Source: Clavulina sp. PMI_390 (Eukaryota > Basidiomycota > Agaricomycetes > Cantharellales > Hydnaceae). Taken from it: a DNA stretch of 64,000 bases. The notes below the pieces were generated by a model. That model was not told where the DNA came from. It made no database searches and worked only from the letters and a program-made list of their open reading frames with translations. Where the stretch lies: positions 49,424-113,423 of the forward strand of contig WIDE01000105.1 in NCBI GenBank assembly GCA_015039315.1. Direction: 5' to 3'. The stretch's first letter is position 1. Every line of letters starts with the position of its first letter. The translations under genes and the position numbers were made by a program. Positions 25,132 through 36,200 of the stretch are shown one piece after another.

Positions 25132-26615
25132 CTAGTACTCAACAGCCTCATCGTCGACGGCCTCTGGCACGATGACCGCACCATGGGCTGTCGGTGTTGG
25201 AGCCGTGACCGACACAGCGGCACTATCAGCAGGTGCCGGTTTTTCAGTATTCGCCATCTCCATGTCTTGATCTTGGGGAGGTGGTGGTGGTGGAGCAGCG
25301 TCAGACGGCTGGTGGCTATCCTTCTCCATTGCTTTGTCTCCAGCACCCACGTTCCCGTCCCCGTTACTCACTTCGCCATCCATTCCCACCTTTAGCGAGG
25401 CATTCACGCTAGCTCGTGCGGCCTCTGCGCTCTCCCTCAACTCCCGAACATCCTTCAGGCCTTTCGCCTTCTCTTTGTCCCATTCGTCCCGTTCTGTTTG
25501 CACAGCTTCTTGAGCTAGCGTTTTTCGCCGCTCAATGAATGCTTCTTGTGAGGGGAGGAGAATTTTCGGAAGATAGTATAGAGCGGGAACAGACTTGGGT
25601 TTGTGAGTCGCAGATGGGAGTAAGGGAATATTAGTGGTGGATTGGTCGTCGGAAGCTGATGATGGGATAATGTCGCTGGTGAGGAGGTAGTTGGAGAGGT
25701 CCGGGAGGACGGATGCTCGATGCTTCAACTATAGAGATAAGTAATTTGGTATATTAGCCGGGATTCGTGGGCCAAAGAGGATCAGAGGTAGACTGCTGGA
25801 CCATCCCAAGGGATGGTGCCGTCAAGAATCTGTGGCAAATGTATGCCATTGACCAGCAAGTGCAAAGAAATTGAAGGAGAAGAGGTCACGTACGATGCTG
25901 TCCTTGATAGAGAGATCCTCCTGCTTTCGTTTTGCTGCAATCTGGTCCTTGCGGGATTCTTCTTGTTTTCGAGTGATGTCGAGTTCGCGAGCACGTTTTG
26001 CCTGTATGCGACCATCTATTTCTTGGCGTTTTTTGGCCTATGATGGGCAAATCGTTGGGTCCAGGGAGCGAGTCGAAAGGGTGAAATTGGGAACAGGATC
26101 CACAATATCATTAGAGACGCATGAATGCTAGTAGGAGAGAAGATAGCGACATACCGCCTCACTAGACTGCCTCTGCTTCTCCTCAACCTTGGCTCGTGCC
26201 AACGTTCCGAGTGCAGCACCAAATATGCTCTTACGCTGCCTCTTTTCCCTTTCAACCGGCTTACGGGCACCAGTAGCAGTCGTAGCAGAACCTGTGGTAA
26301 CATCAGCAACACCAGGGAGATCGAGCTTGGGGCGCTGGCGCACTCGCTCTTTGAGCGAAGCTTCCGCGCCGCCGTCGACCTGCTCAGGCCTTGACCAGGG
26401 GGCATCAGCATCACCGTCAGCAGTGGCAGAACCTGGAGCCGTATCAAGGGTAGGGGCGTCGGCCATTTCTACATCCTCTCCATTGTGACCATTCGCGATA
26501 GAAGTGGACCTGCCAGAATTAGGAATATGAACACGAACAAGAGAGTGAGAGTCAGGTAGTGTGTTCTTTGGGACTATAATAACCAAGAGGCGTACAGGAC
26601 ACCAGCATCGGCCAT
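25132..26615 (-). CDS. pinin/SDK/MemA-domain protein (pinin-like splicing-associated factor)
   Basis: Homologues of pinin are nuclear SR-like proteins of the exon-junction and splicing machinery. The diagnostic block is KRQRKSIFGAALGTLARAKVEE followed by KKRQEIDGRIQAKRARELDI and QEESRKDQIAAKRKQE, matching the pinin_SDK_MemA domain (RxxxRxFGxLLGTLxKF...KRxExExK). The C-terminal third has AFIERRKTLAQEAVQTERDEWDKE and is Lys/Glu-rich, then acidic and Pro/Ala-rich. For the start, ATG at 26615 gives MADAGVL, then an 86-nt intron (26595-26510) joins in phase to STSIANGHNGEDVEMADA. The predicted length is about 440 residues. The start is divergent from peroxiredoxin across 210 bp, so a shared promoter is likely. 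Confidence 0.78.
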
Positions 26616-26825
26616 GATAGCAAGCAAGGGCCTATATGAAGGGTGCAAGAGGGAATAGAATGACGAGAGGGAAAGCGCCGAGCCAAACGTGGCTAAACAG
26701 AGTGGCTGGGTTGTGCCAGCACCGCCACAAATTGCACGTGCTCGATCTCTCGATCGACTTCGCTTCGGAATCGAGTGACTTCCTTTCCCTCTCCACCACC
26801 ACCACCTCATAGATAACAGTTTAGC
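26616..26825. promoter_or_regulatory. bidirectional promoter, pinin-like / peroxiredoxin
   Basis: 210 bp between divergent start codons. It contains a CCA-repeat pyrimidine run (26791-26808) close to the peroxiredoxin start. No TATA box obvious for either gene. Confidence 0.45.
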
Positions 26826-27725
26826 ATGGTGAGTCGAGGAGAAACAAAAATCGATCGATGTTTTCCGGTGATTCTCGCACTAACTATGGATTCCAATCCG
26901 GCAGGCTTCCATCAAGGTCGGCGATACCCTTCCCGAGGGGACCTTCATGTATGTCCCATACACCCCCGAGCTTGCTGATGGAGTGAGTCCGACACACAAA
27001 CCTAATTTGCCGACGTTGACTTTCTTCTAATTCGATAGTCTGCTTGCGGCAGGCGTACGTCAACTTACTCGAGCCGTGTTAACCCTTGATCTAAATTTCA
27101 TATAGCGATCAAATACCGCACGAGCGAGTGGAAAGACAAGAAGGTGGTTTTGTTCGCCGTTCCTGGCGCGTTCACTGTAAGAGCTGCAACGCTTCTGCCG
27201 TCGTCCTTTGGTGTAACCGTTGGACTGGCTCACCTGGCTCTCCATTATCACTCTAGCCCACCTGCCATGTCAACCATCTCCCAGACTTCATCACGCGCCG
27301 CAAGGAGTTCACTGACAAGAAAGTAGATGTTGTTGCCTGTCTCGCATACAACGATGCATTCGTTATGTCTGGCTGGGGACGCGTCAGTGGAGGCAAAGAT
27401 GAGGTGATTTATCAACCTTCTATCGATGGCATCTGATCAGTCAGCACTCATTCCTACCCTTGAACATCATATATTTATAGGTCCTCATGCTTTCCGATGA
27501 GAATGGCGATTGGAGCTCCCAGATGGGCCTAAGAATTGACGGCGCCCAGCGCACAAAGCGTTATGCAATGATCATCGATGACCTCGTCGTCAAGAGCATC
27601 GAGGTACGCCTGATCGTTACGGATTTTATTCCATCAAGTATGCACTCACTCACACTTTATAGGTTGAGAGCAACCCCAGCGGATTGGAAGTCAGCGGTGC
27701 CGAGCACGTCCTCAGCCGTCTGTAA
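26826..27725 (+). CDS. peroxiredoxin, Asp f 3/PMP20 (Prx5-like) subfamily
   Basis: Thiol peroxidase reducing hydrogen peroxide and alkyl hydroperoxides in cytosol or peroxisome. The spliced protein is about 170 residues: MASIKVGDTLPEGTFMYVPY near the start, then KKVVLFAVPGAFTPTCHVNH with the peroxidatic Cys in PTxC, FVMSGWGR, LMLSDENGDW and RYAMIIDDLVVKSIEVE, all typical of the subfamily. A second Cys (SACG) lies near residue 30. Exon 1 is just the ATG (26826-26828), followed at once by gtgagt. The PGAFT|PTC join is also at an intron. The last residues, LSRL, resemble a degenerate C-terminal peroxisomal signal (SRL) as well as the normal family ending; that reading is speculative. Confidence 0.92.
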
Positions 27726-27845
27726 ATCTCGAAAGAGTTTGCTTCATGCCTAGTCTCCACAAAAGCTAGGAGATCTTGTACAAGTTAGCATTGGTTGTCC
27801 ATAAAATGAATCGATTTTGTGAAAATGTATGATAGTGGGAGGATG

Positions 27846-28512
27846 CTATAGATACCGACGATTCAGGTCAGCCGAAGATAATGTGGGTGATCTGGTTTTT
27901 GTTGAGAGAGAAGGAGAAATAGAGATATTGGGAGGTTCCGGTGCATGGAAAGGAGCTGCAAGTGACGAATTTGAGGGTGGTAAGGATTTAGAGGAATTGG
28001 TGTCTGAAAGTTCATCAGCAGCGTCTGGAAGTAATGCTGAAGCAGCTGACAAGTCACAGTTCAGCATGGTTGAATAGAAAAGATAAAGTTTGGTGGCGCG
28101 TACCTTCCTCCCATTCTCTCCTTGCTTGCTCCTCCAATTCCTCACTGCTTCGTTCGTCCGGTTTCCTCCCGAGCAGGACCTCCTTCCAGGTTGTCTTCAT
28201 TACATGACCGCTCGCGTCCCTCTCCGCCTCGATCTTTCTCCTCTCTTGCTCCTCTTCCTCTTCCCTTGTACTCCGGCCTCTGGCTGCCAGCGCCCTCAGG
28301 CGTGCAAACTCTCCCTCTGGAATGAGCTCTCCCATCCTTACTCTCCCTACCAGATCACCTAGAATGGTAGTTTGAGCAGTAAGACGTGCGCGCTCCTGGG
28401 CATGCGTCTGCCGAGCTGTTATTAGGTGGATAGTCACCGAGGTGAGGAAGATAGCAGATATTGCTGGTTCGACGTATGTGGGTATCCGCATACGGCCACG
28501 GAACATTGACAT
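27846..28512 (-). CDS. small membrane-anchored coiled-coil protein, function unknown
   Basis: I do not recognise the family. Two exons encode about 190 residues. One N-terminal hydrophobic segment (VEPAISAIFLTSVTIHLITA, residues about 14-33) is preceded by basic residues (RGRMRIP), which suits a mitochondrial or ER signal anchor. A charged helical region follows: ERARLTAQTTILGDLVGRVR, EEEEEQERRKIEAERD and EELEEQARREWEE. The intron keeps frame (WEE joined to DAADELSDTN) and the C-terminus is Ser/Pro-rich. It lies tail-to-tail with peroxiredoxin, 120 bp apart. The open frame, in-phase intron and clear topology make a real gene likely. Confidence 0.6.
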
Positions 28513-29860
28513 GAATAGTGTGGGGTGTTAGGATATTTAAATGGGATCTTAAAAGTAGTGTATGTGGGTGCGCTGCGGTTCAGGATGAGGTTCGGCAACA
28601 GGAAAGGAGCTTGGCAGAAATTCCAGCAATAGTTGAGGTTTGTGGCCGTTTGTGATGACAGGTTCTCGGCACAAACACAGCCTTGGAATGAAGAAGTGCG
28701 TTCCCTGACTTTAGCTTCATAGACTCTTGCATGTCTCTCTTCAAGGGGAATCGATGGCAGGACAGCTGGTGCTCTTCGTATAAACTTGTGGTGTGGTATA
28801 TATATTCTGGATGGTGTGATAGGGCGACCCCTGTTGAAGCACTCCTATGGCTAGTAACCCAGTACCAAACTAATGCGGTACCTCTACTGTGTTATTTCCA
28901 CTATTCGCCGCTGAGAAGCTGGGGGCATCCTCGGCTAACCTAGCAAAGCTCAGTTCCCTTTTAAGGGCGGAGTTCTCCCAGGTACCTAAATCTCGTACAA
29001 GGAGATTGTCCAAATCGATAATTGTTCACGTGTGGTCGTTCTGCCCGCCGTGGAGTACTTGGAACTTCCACGTATCGCCGTTGAGGTCACGGCGACGAGG
29101 CTGGAGGTTCTTCTCCGACGAACAAGCGCCCACAGAAGATCTCCCGTTTCCACCGTTGTGCCTAGATGATTGGCTACTCGACGGTGACCCCAACAACCAG
29201 GACATTGACACGCCTTCTAATGCCGACGAGCAAGATCGCAGTAGGAAAAAAAAATAGATATTCCATCGGTCGGGATTAGTAGAGGATCCTTTTCCAAGGA
29301 GAACTGTGTGCAATCTAGGCGTGGGGAATAGAGAGTCAGGCGGGACTTGTGAGCCACTATCGTGTTCTGTGCGAAGAGCTCCAAGCTAGATGCTGTGCGC
29401 GCGCACTCCCTCGCCGAAGGTTCGGTCATAGTAGGAGGTACCAGTCTGTTGGCTCTTCGGCTATGAGTCAGTGTGCGCGTCGGCCTGATAATTGAGGATT
29501 CGGTCTGGTCATTTAGAATACCTCCAAATCTATTATTATGATTTCGCAATGAAGTAATTGAGTAGTTTTACAGAGAGCAGAACGAATCGAAGGATAGAAA
29601 GCAGACACAGTTTGCGCCTATTGTGGCATGTGCTATTCGGTGCTCGAAATAAATAGATCCTCCACATACCTACCCTTTCTTTGCCGTTGACTACGCAAGG
29701 AAAAGCATACAACGTATCAAAGGTCGTCCGCAGCTACTAGAACGATTACCGCCGAATTCTTGTCGCGCGGCTACCTCAGAATTGGTTCGTGGTGGCACGA
29801 ACCGTACGCCATGATCAGCTCATTTGTGACTCACATCTACGTCAGTCATCTTTGACCACC
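28513..29860. other. gene-poor region
   Basis: 1.35 kb. An open frame on the plus strand (28889-29257) ends in an acidic/basic tail, but I can tie it to no family and it lacks a start context or splice partner that convinces me. A CACGTG site lies at about 29029-29034. Otherwise nothing recognised. Confidence 0.35.
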
Positions 29861-30293
29861 ATGTTTTCCGGAAACTGCTTGTGTGGCAAGACCACAGTCA
29901 GTATACCGTCCGAGTCCGTGAATTACGTACGCCATATCTGCCCGGTCATGAAGTACCTCCTGTAGCCCATTCAGTCTAATTTGGTTGCGAGGCGCTCACA
30001 GTCAATCGCCACCTGCCACTGCACTGACTGCCAGGAATGGAGTGGAAATTCCTGTGGCGCGTCAATTTTCGTCCCGAAGCGCGACGTCCAGCTCTCAGGT
30101 CCGCTACGCGAGTATGCTTACAAGGTTGATAGCATGTTTCGCCTCGATTTCCAGTTGAGCTGTCAAGATGTTACTATTGATTCATTTCGCTCCCCCTATC
30201 TCCTGCATAATTAGACTGCTGGTCGCGGCCTAGTCAATAAGCGGCTGTTCTGTGGTGAATGTGGAAGGTCCCCGACAAAACGAAGTTGGAGGG
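29861..30293 (+). CDS. GFA/CENP-V-like zinc protein 1, 3' end unresolved
   Basis: Member of the Mss4-like GFA fold (glutathione-dependent formaldehyde-activating enzyme/CENP-V), which binds zinc through paired cysteines. Exon 1 (29861-29926) gives MFSGNCLCGKTTVSIPSESV with CxCG. Exon 2 (30001-30132) gives TCHCTDCQEWSGNSCGASI with CxxC. Exon 3 starts at about 30214 and gives TAGRGLVNKRLFCGECGR with the last CxxCG. Both introns are in phase. After CGECGR I find no continuation like the normal C-terminal third: the frame stops soon, and the alternative splices give short endings. The gene may therefore be truncated or decayed at its 3' end. The enzymatic role in this family is mostly unproven. 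Confidence 0.5.
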
Positions 30294-31774
30294 TTTTGTG
30301 GTGAATCCGTTCAATTCAGTAAACTTTTTCACAATCTGCGACCGGTCGCGAATGGCGCTTAAATCTTGTCCGCCTCTCTGTCCACCAATTCCCCATACGA
30401 TCTCATGTATCGAATGCATATATAGGCCCTATTGAGCCTTATCTACTGTATTATATGGCTCAAATGCGAGTCGACCTAGTGAAATTCCACCCTTGTCGCA
30501 GCTGTATCTGGCGAGTCCCGAGCCAGGCGGTGGAAATTAAATCGTGACCACAGACGGTCACAACTTCTGCTCTCGTCCTTGCGATGCTTGTGTTGAATGA
30601 GCTTAACAACTCGAGATAAAAATGGTGGCCTGCCTGTAGGCACCGTCTATATGAAACCCTCCTCAGTGTCGCTCGCGAATTCTCTGAACTCTTGTGGTCG
30701 CTTCCAAGATCCTAGTTTATAGACAAATGACCGCTTACTAGGAGGGCAATCTATCAAAAGCTCTCTGTGGCTCCCATCACACTAATAGTTGGGTCTCATC
30801 ACTTCCTAAGCGGCTCTAATTTGTCTCGTTAAGTCACTGCTACACCACCATGCCGCGAGTCACCCAGCTAGCGCGTTGAGTGCTTCAAATCATGATTATC
30901 TGCCACTGAGACCGCTCGGAATCAAGCGCACTAATCTTGTGGCATACGTAAACAGCACTGCTAGATTGGGAAAGGAGTACCGTGAGGAGATTATGGGATA
31001 TCAGAGGACGGCAGGCAGCGCTCCATCGGATATTCGAGTTGCGTTTCAGGGATATTGTCTGGTGCGGTACATCCCTATCGCTGGTGAGCTTTGCTAGTCC
31101 TTGTTCATCGCTATGATCTACAATTCTGAGTTATGCTTTAACCGCCTTGGTTCAGCGTCGTTTCTTGTGTTGTCCTCCAGGACTCCTTTGTAGCCTTGCT
31201 CTTTGTGTGTTTTTCCTTATTGCTCTGCTAACACATCGACTCTCACTCCCTATTGCACTTCCCTCTGTATATGTTAGGCAGTAATTTACGCTCTCATGCT
31301 AGTATAGCACAGACAACCATTGCTCTTGAGGTCCCTGCGGCTTGCTATCCATAGAGAAGATTGAGGATTTTGTAATATTGTTAGCGTATCTATACATCCT
31401 AATGAATGCACTTCATAACTTCTCGTGAAGCACCGTGAACCGTTTAGTTGTTGTGTTTTGTCGGGGATTGGGCGCTTGCCGCCGCTACATCTCTTACCTC
31501 AGCTCCCCGATGCATATTTCCAGCGGCGCTGATACACTTGTTTCCTCGGCAGCTGCATTGCTCAATCATGCGACGAGTGGGAGGGTGGCGAGATAGACAT
31601 TCATGTAGGAAATATTGTCCCGTTCTCCCGAGCATGGTCGTGCTCCATGGAAATATATTTACGCTCAAAGTATGGTTGTGCTATTCGACGTCTTGTTAGT
31701 CGTTGTTGCTGCTGTGATGGGAAAACTGACTGGTAATTATTAGGTTCTCCTCCCTCCCATCAATCCCAGGAGCG
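30294..31774. other. gene-poor region between two GFA-like genes
   Basis: About 1.5 kb, comparatively AT-rich, with only short unrelated open frames. A 73-codon frame (30876-31097) has no family signature. This may hold the remains of the first GFA gene's 3' half, which I could not reconstruct. Confidence 0.35.
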
Positions 31775-32479
31775 GTGCAGCATCTTGTGGATCGAAGGGC
31801 TCTGCCTGAGCCTCAACCGCCTGCTGGTAGTAATGGCGAGATACAAGCTCACTCTTTCGTATCTCAGAACGAAACGACTATTGTTGGAAATTTTCACGTG
31901 CCTGGGAAATGTCTCTGTGGGGAATGTCGGGTTGTGCTTGAATTGAGTGATGCTCCTGTCCTGGTGAGTACCCTCCATAGATCTCAAATGACTGCACACG
32001 GACGTTACAGCAATGCCGGTTTATACATTGTCGGGGCCATTCCCTACACAGACCGTGTGCCATTGCATAGGCTGCCAACATTTTACTGGCTCATGGCATT
32101 CAGTCTACTTGCCGCTTCCGCATGCCGATGTCGCAATACATGGGCCGTCGAAGCAATTTCAGCTATTTACTGAGGTATGCATTTGAGGTTTTATATATCC
32201 AACATTTTCCTGATCTAATTGACCTGGTCTTAGGCTGGCGAGACCGCTATGTATACGTTCTGTAATAAATGTGGAAGGTAAACATCAGCTCTGCTGCATC
32301 AGATCTCGTGGGTCTCATCTGTTGCTATTATTCATAGCTCACTAGCACGCAGCCATCATGCTTCTCATGCGATTGATGGTAGCGTCGAGCAGCTTATCGA
32401 CGTTTTTTGTGGATGGCTACCAGCCTTGAGGGGGTGTGGCGTCAATACAGAGCGGAGTGTTGCTTCTCGGTCAGTCTAA
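31775..32479 (+). CDS. GFA/CENP-V-like zinc protein 2, start unresolved
   Basis: Second Mss4-fold GFA-type protein. Motifs in order: GNFHVPGKCLCGECRVVLEL (CxCG), then after an intron VPLHCIGCQHFTGSW (CxGCQ), ADVAIHGPSKQFQLFTE, AGETAMYTFCNKCGSS (CxxCG) and a C-terminal part SLARSHHASHAIDGSVEQL to a TAA at 32477-32479. Three introns keep frame. The frame is open back to about 31775 but offers no ATG before the first cysteine motif, so the true start must lie in an upstream exon I could not place (candidate ATG near 31634). The stop overlaps the stop of a minus-strand ORF. Related to the first GFA gene 2 kb upstream but well diverged. Confidence 0.55.
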
Positions 32480-33129
32480 CCTTGTTTTCTTTTTTTCGAC
32501 TTCTTTGCTTTCACCGAGGAATTTAGCGCGCTTTTTAAACGATGTCGCCCGTAGGTTCGTAACCCTCCCCGCAGTGGCAGGGCCCGCCCAAATATGAATG
32601 AGGAGCGATTGGGGCGAGGACCACAAGCCGAGAATCTACGGCCTTGAGTATGACCCACTGATTCGCCAGTCATTGCCCCGTAAAAGGTACCCTGTATCAT
32701 GTGTATGGTATGGAGGGCGGCACGAAGATCTCCAATTGCAACGCCCATATCCATGGGAACTTGGGAAGTAAAAAGTTCGACGGAGTAAATTGAACAATGA
32801 CCGAGGCAGACAAACATCGAGCAACTACAGTATCCTTCGTCCATTGTAATCGATGTACTACTCTTCAGCGCTACACGTGTATTGGCGCGTGTGAAGCCCG
32901 ATCCCAGCACAGTGATTGTCATCAGCATGAAGACTGCCCTGGCTCCCCACGGGTCGAACCTTGTCAAGTTGGGAGGGTGCCAATTCAATTGATCGGCCAA
33001 TGAATGGTCAGGCAATTGCCAGCCGAAGATCCAAACACCGACGTCCCCCGGCGAACGGGACCTTGCTTCTCGCATTCCTGCAAAATATTCAGGCCCGATA
33101 ATACTACTAGTATTTGTCCCCATGTCCAT
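32476..33129 (-). CDS. unrecognised 217-residue ORF
   Basis: Uninterrupted minus-strand frame of 217 codons from ATG at 33129 to TAG at 32476-32478, overlapping the stop of the GFA-like gene on the other strand. I recognise no domain. The N-terminal two thirds is mixed; a basic tail (VKAKKSKKRKQG) resembles a nuclear localisation signal. Several cysteines cluster at DEGYCSCSMFVCLGHC. It may be one exon of a longer gene, or chance. No TATA box or in-frame intron was found to support it. Confidence 0.3.
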   Translation of the reverse strand: MDMGTNTSSIIGPEYFAGMREARSRSPGDVGVWIFGWQLPDHSLADQLNWHPPNLTRFDPWGARAVFMLMTITVLGSGFTRANTRVALKSSTSITMDEGYCSCSMFVCLGHCSIYSVELFTSQVPMDMGVAIGDLRAALHTIHMIQGTFYGAMTGESVGHTQGRRFSACGPRPNRSSFIFGRALPLRGGLRTYGRHRLKSALNSSVKAKKSKKRKQG

Positions 33130-33281
33130 GCACTAGTACTCGCATCCCTCTCCTCCGTGCTCGATTCTTCTTTTTTCTACCCTTGTCTTCTCTCAGCCAT
33201 CGCCTCGTGTGCCTGGCCGGCCTTTCAACAAGTTCTGGAACAAGCTGCAGGAGAATCCTTCCTAATCCACCCACCATCTTG

Positions 33282-36200
33282 ATGGCGCAGAATGTGTTCC
33301 AGTCTAGCCGACCTGTCAAGGAGTGCGTAATCATATACTCGACTGTATCGAGGCTGACATTAGTGCCACTTTAGCCTCAAACACGTAGTCCCAACCTTGG
33401 CATTGGACACACTCCTCGTTCCAGTCTACGTCGCGGCTCTCTCCGTGGTGGTGATCACACTGTCTACTCTCATCCGTCGCCTTAAACGATTTGCTGCCGC
33501 TCGCCGATCCTCCAAAGCCCTCCCAGGCCTAGCCTTTGTTACAGATTCCGGAAGTACTGAGGCCGATGACACAACGCATGATAAGCATCTTTCTGTTGGA
33601 CGAACGGCACGCATATTGGAGGGTACTAGGAACCTGGCGCTCTTCCTGCTTGTTGGGCTGAGCGTCGCTGCGCTCGCTATCGAGAGGGAGCTTCCAAATC
33701 GCCATGGTTATTGGACGCTTGAGCTCGCCCAGTCGATCCTATATGTGAGGCGACCCTCATGTTCCGTATTGTAAATCATCTCATTCGACTGCTGTGTTAT
33801 TTTAGGCATACACGTTGCTCCTCTCTCTTTTCATCCCCGCACATCCATCCGCCTCGTCATCAGTGGGAACCGTCTCTCTCCGCGGCCACCGCACGATTAT
33901 CTTGCTCTCTGCTGTTATCATTTTCACCTATCGAGACATTTGGCCGCTTGCAACCTTCAACCAAGAGCCCGCAGACGCCCATTTGGGGTGGATTGGGATT
34001 GCGCGCGTCGGACTTGTCTGGTGGGCGGGAATCATTGTGCCATTTAGCCTTCCCGGGATTTACATACCCGCGGATCCCAAAGTGAGAATTCACCCACTCC
34101 ACAGCTCATCCTGTTTTCTTTCTTCTCTATCCTCATTTTGTTCGCTCTACGAACTGTTAGAACCCTACGCCACCAAACTTGGAACAACTGTCCTCGCTCT
34201 GGTCAATCCTGACGTTCAGCTTTGTCAACCCACTCATCCACGCGGGCTTGACTCATGCACATCTTCCTTACGAGGAATTGCCCCTGCTAGCAGATGATGA
34301 TCAGAGTGGATACTTGCGAGAACAGTCCTTCCACCTGTTAGACCCCACTCTGCGCAAGAGTCGGCGTCATATTGGGTGGGCGCTAATTCGGTTTTACGGT
34401 GAGCGAATCATTCACTTTAGATTCCTCGATGGAATTGTCCTGTGATAGGGGTATTGGAAGCTAATGGTCTCCCGAACTAGCTCGGCTCTCAGGGTTAATG
34501 GTTGCCGCGGCAGCTGCACAAGCCTTGCTCCACTTCGTTCCTTCTATTGCGATTCTCTACCTGCTTCGTTATGTTGAAGACGAAGGGGCAGGGGCGACCA
34601 TCAGACCCTGGTATGTCCTCCGTCGTTTACCAAATTCACCTTGATGGGCTGAAGGCATCCTTCGAAGGTTTTGGGTATTGGCGCTGTTCTTGCGAATGGT
34701 TGTCGAGTCCGTCATCTGTCAGAGATACTTCTACTTGGTGGTAAGGACAACGGGTCTGCATGTCTCACAATTAACCTGCTCACTCGATGCATTCACCGGC
34801 AATACAGACGAAGATTCGTGTCCAGCTGGAAGGCCTCCTTACACAGCTCGTGTTTGAGCATTCCCTTCGTATCCGGATGAAGGACAGTCAATCACACTCG
34901 CTCTCGTCACCCAGCACACCGGCTCCTGAAGCCACTGCCGAGGCCATCGCCACAGAAGATCATAATGAGACTCCCTCAGCCACTGCGAGTGTCGTAGACG
35001 ATGCATTGGACATTATGCCGTCCGAAGGCGGCCTGGAGAGCCAGCCCGTCGCTGCTCTTGAAGCGGATGCCGCCGCCACCGTCGTCTCAGAAGCTACCGA
35101 AACTCCCACTTCTCCGTCGTCAAAGAAACCGAAAGGCGCCGAATCTGATGCAGATGACAAGAATGCCAACCTCCTTGGAAAAATCAACAACCTTGTGTCG
35201 AGTGATTTGAACAGTATCTTGGAGCTACTTGAGCTTCCCATGACAGCCGTCTATGCGCCTCTGAAAATTACGCTTTCGGCCGTGTTCTTGTACCAGCTAT
35301 TGGGTTGGAGGTGCGTTTTCTACGATCCTTAATGTATCTCCACAGGTTCTAATAATGGAGCAATCAGCTTTTTCGTCGGGTTTGCTCTGATGTTGTTCGG
35401 CCTACTTGTGCCTGGTACGTGTCGTCGACCATTTTTATCGATCCATCATGTGAAAACAGACTCTAGGTCGACTATCCCGCGTCATGCATCGTACTCAACA
35501 GGAGAGGACTAAAAAGGTAGAGTCATTTATATTCCTATATATTGCTGCACTCTATCCGTCTCTGTACTAATTACAATCAATGAACTCAATAGACCGATGC
35601 ACGAGTACAGGCTATCAACGAAAGTAAGCTTGGCTTCGGGACGACTAGGAACAAGATTGGAAAATCTCATTTGCGTTGTTGCTAGCCGTTGGATTGCTGA
35701 GGCTAGTCAAGATGTTTGGATGGGAAACCCAGATGGAGGGCAAGATCGCCAAAATCCGCGAGACCGAGCTGAAGTTCATCCGAAAGATGTCTCTGCTTGG
35801 GCTCGTTAACACCCAGTTCAGGTCGGTCTACTGGAGATTTTGAAGCACGCTACTTTATCTTCGACCTTTTCACACGGGCTTTTTCGCAGCTGGATTTTCC
35901 CCCTCCTCACACTACTGGTTACGTATTTCATTTTCGCCCAAATCATGGGGCAGGCGCTATCCGGTGTGTATATCTGGCTATGTAGCTCACGCTGACAGTA
36001 TAATCCTGAACGACGCTGGGATGTTTAGCATCTGTCATCTTCACATCTCTCAGTGTCATGGATTCGTTGAGGACCTCGATTACGAACCTCATGTGGTCCA
36101 TCCCTCTGATGATCACCGGGAAAGTCAGCCTTGATCGAGTTAATGGTGCGTCCTCTACATGGAGACCAGGTCCGTATCGCTAATAATCTTCTTATTTTCA

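Noticed and set aside
26571..26615. A 29-nt intron at the 5' end of the pinin-like gene
   Set aside because: It is too short for this genome. An 86-nt intron (26595-26510) with a proper donor and acceptor joins the same ATG in frame to the coding sequence.
28889..29257. 123-codon plus-strand frame with an acidic tail
   Set aside because: No domain, no start context, no splice partner, and a competing open frame on the opposite strand. Not enough to call a gene.
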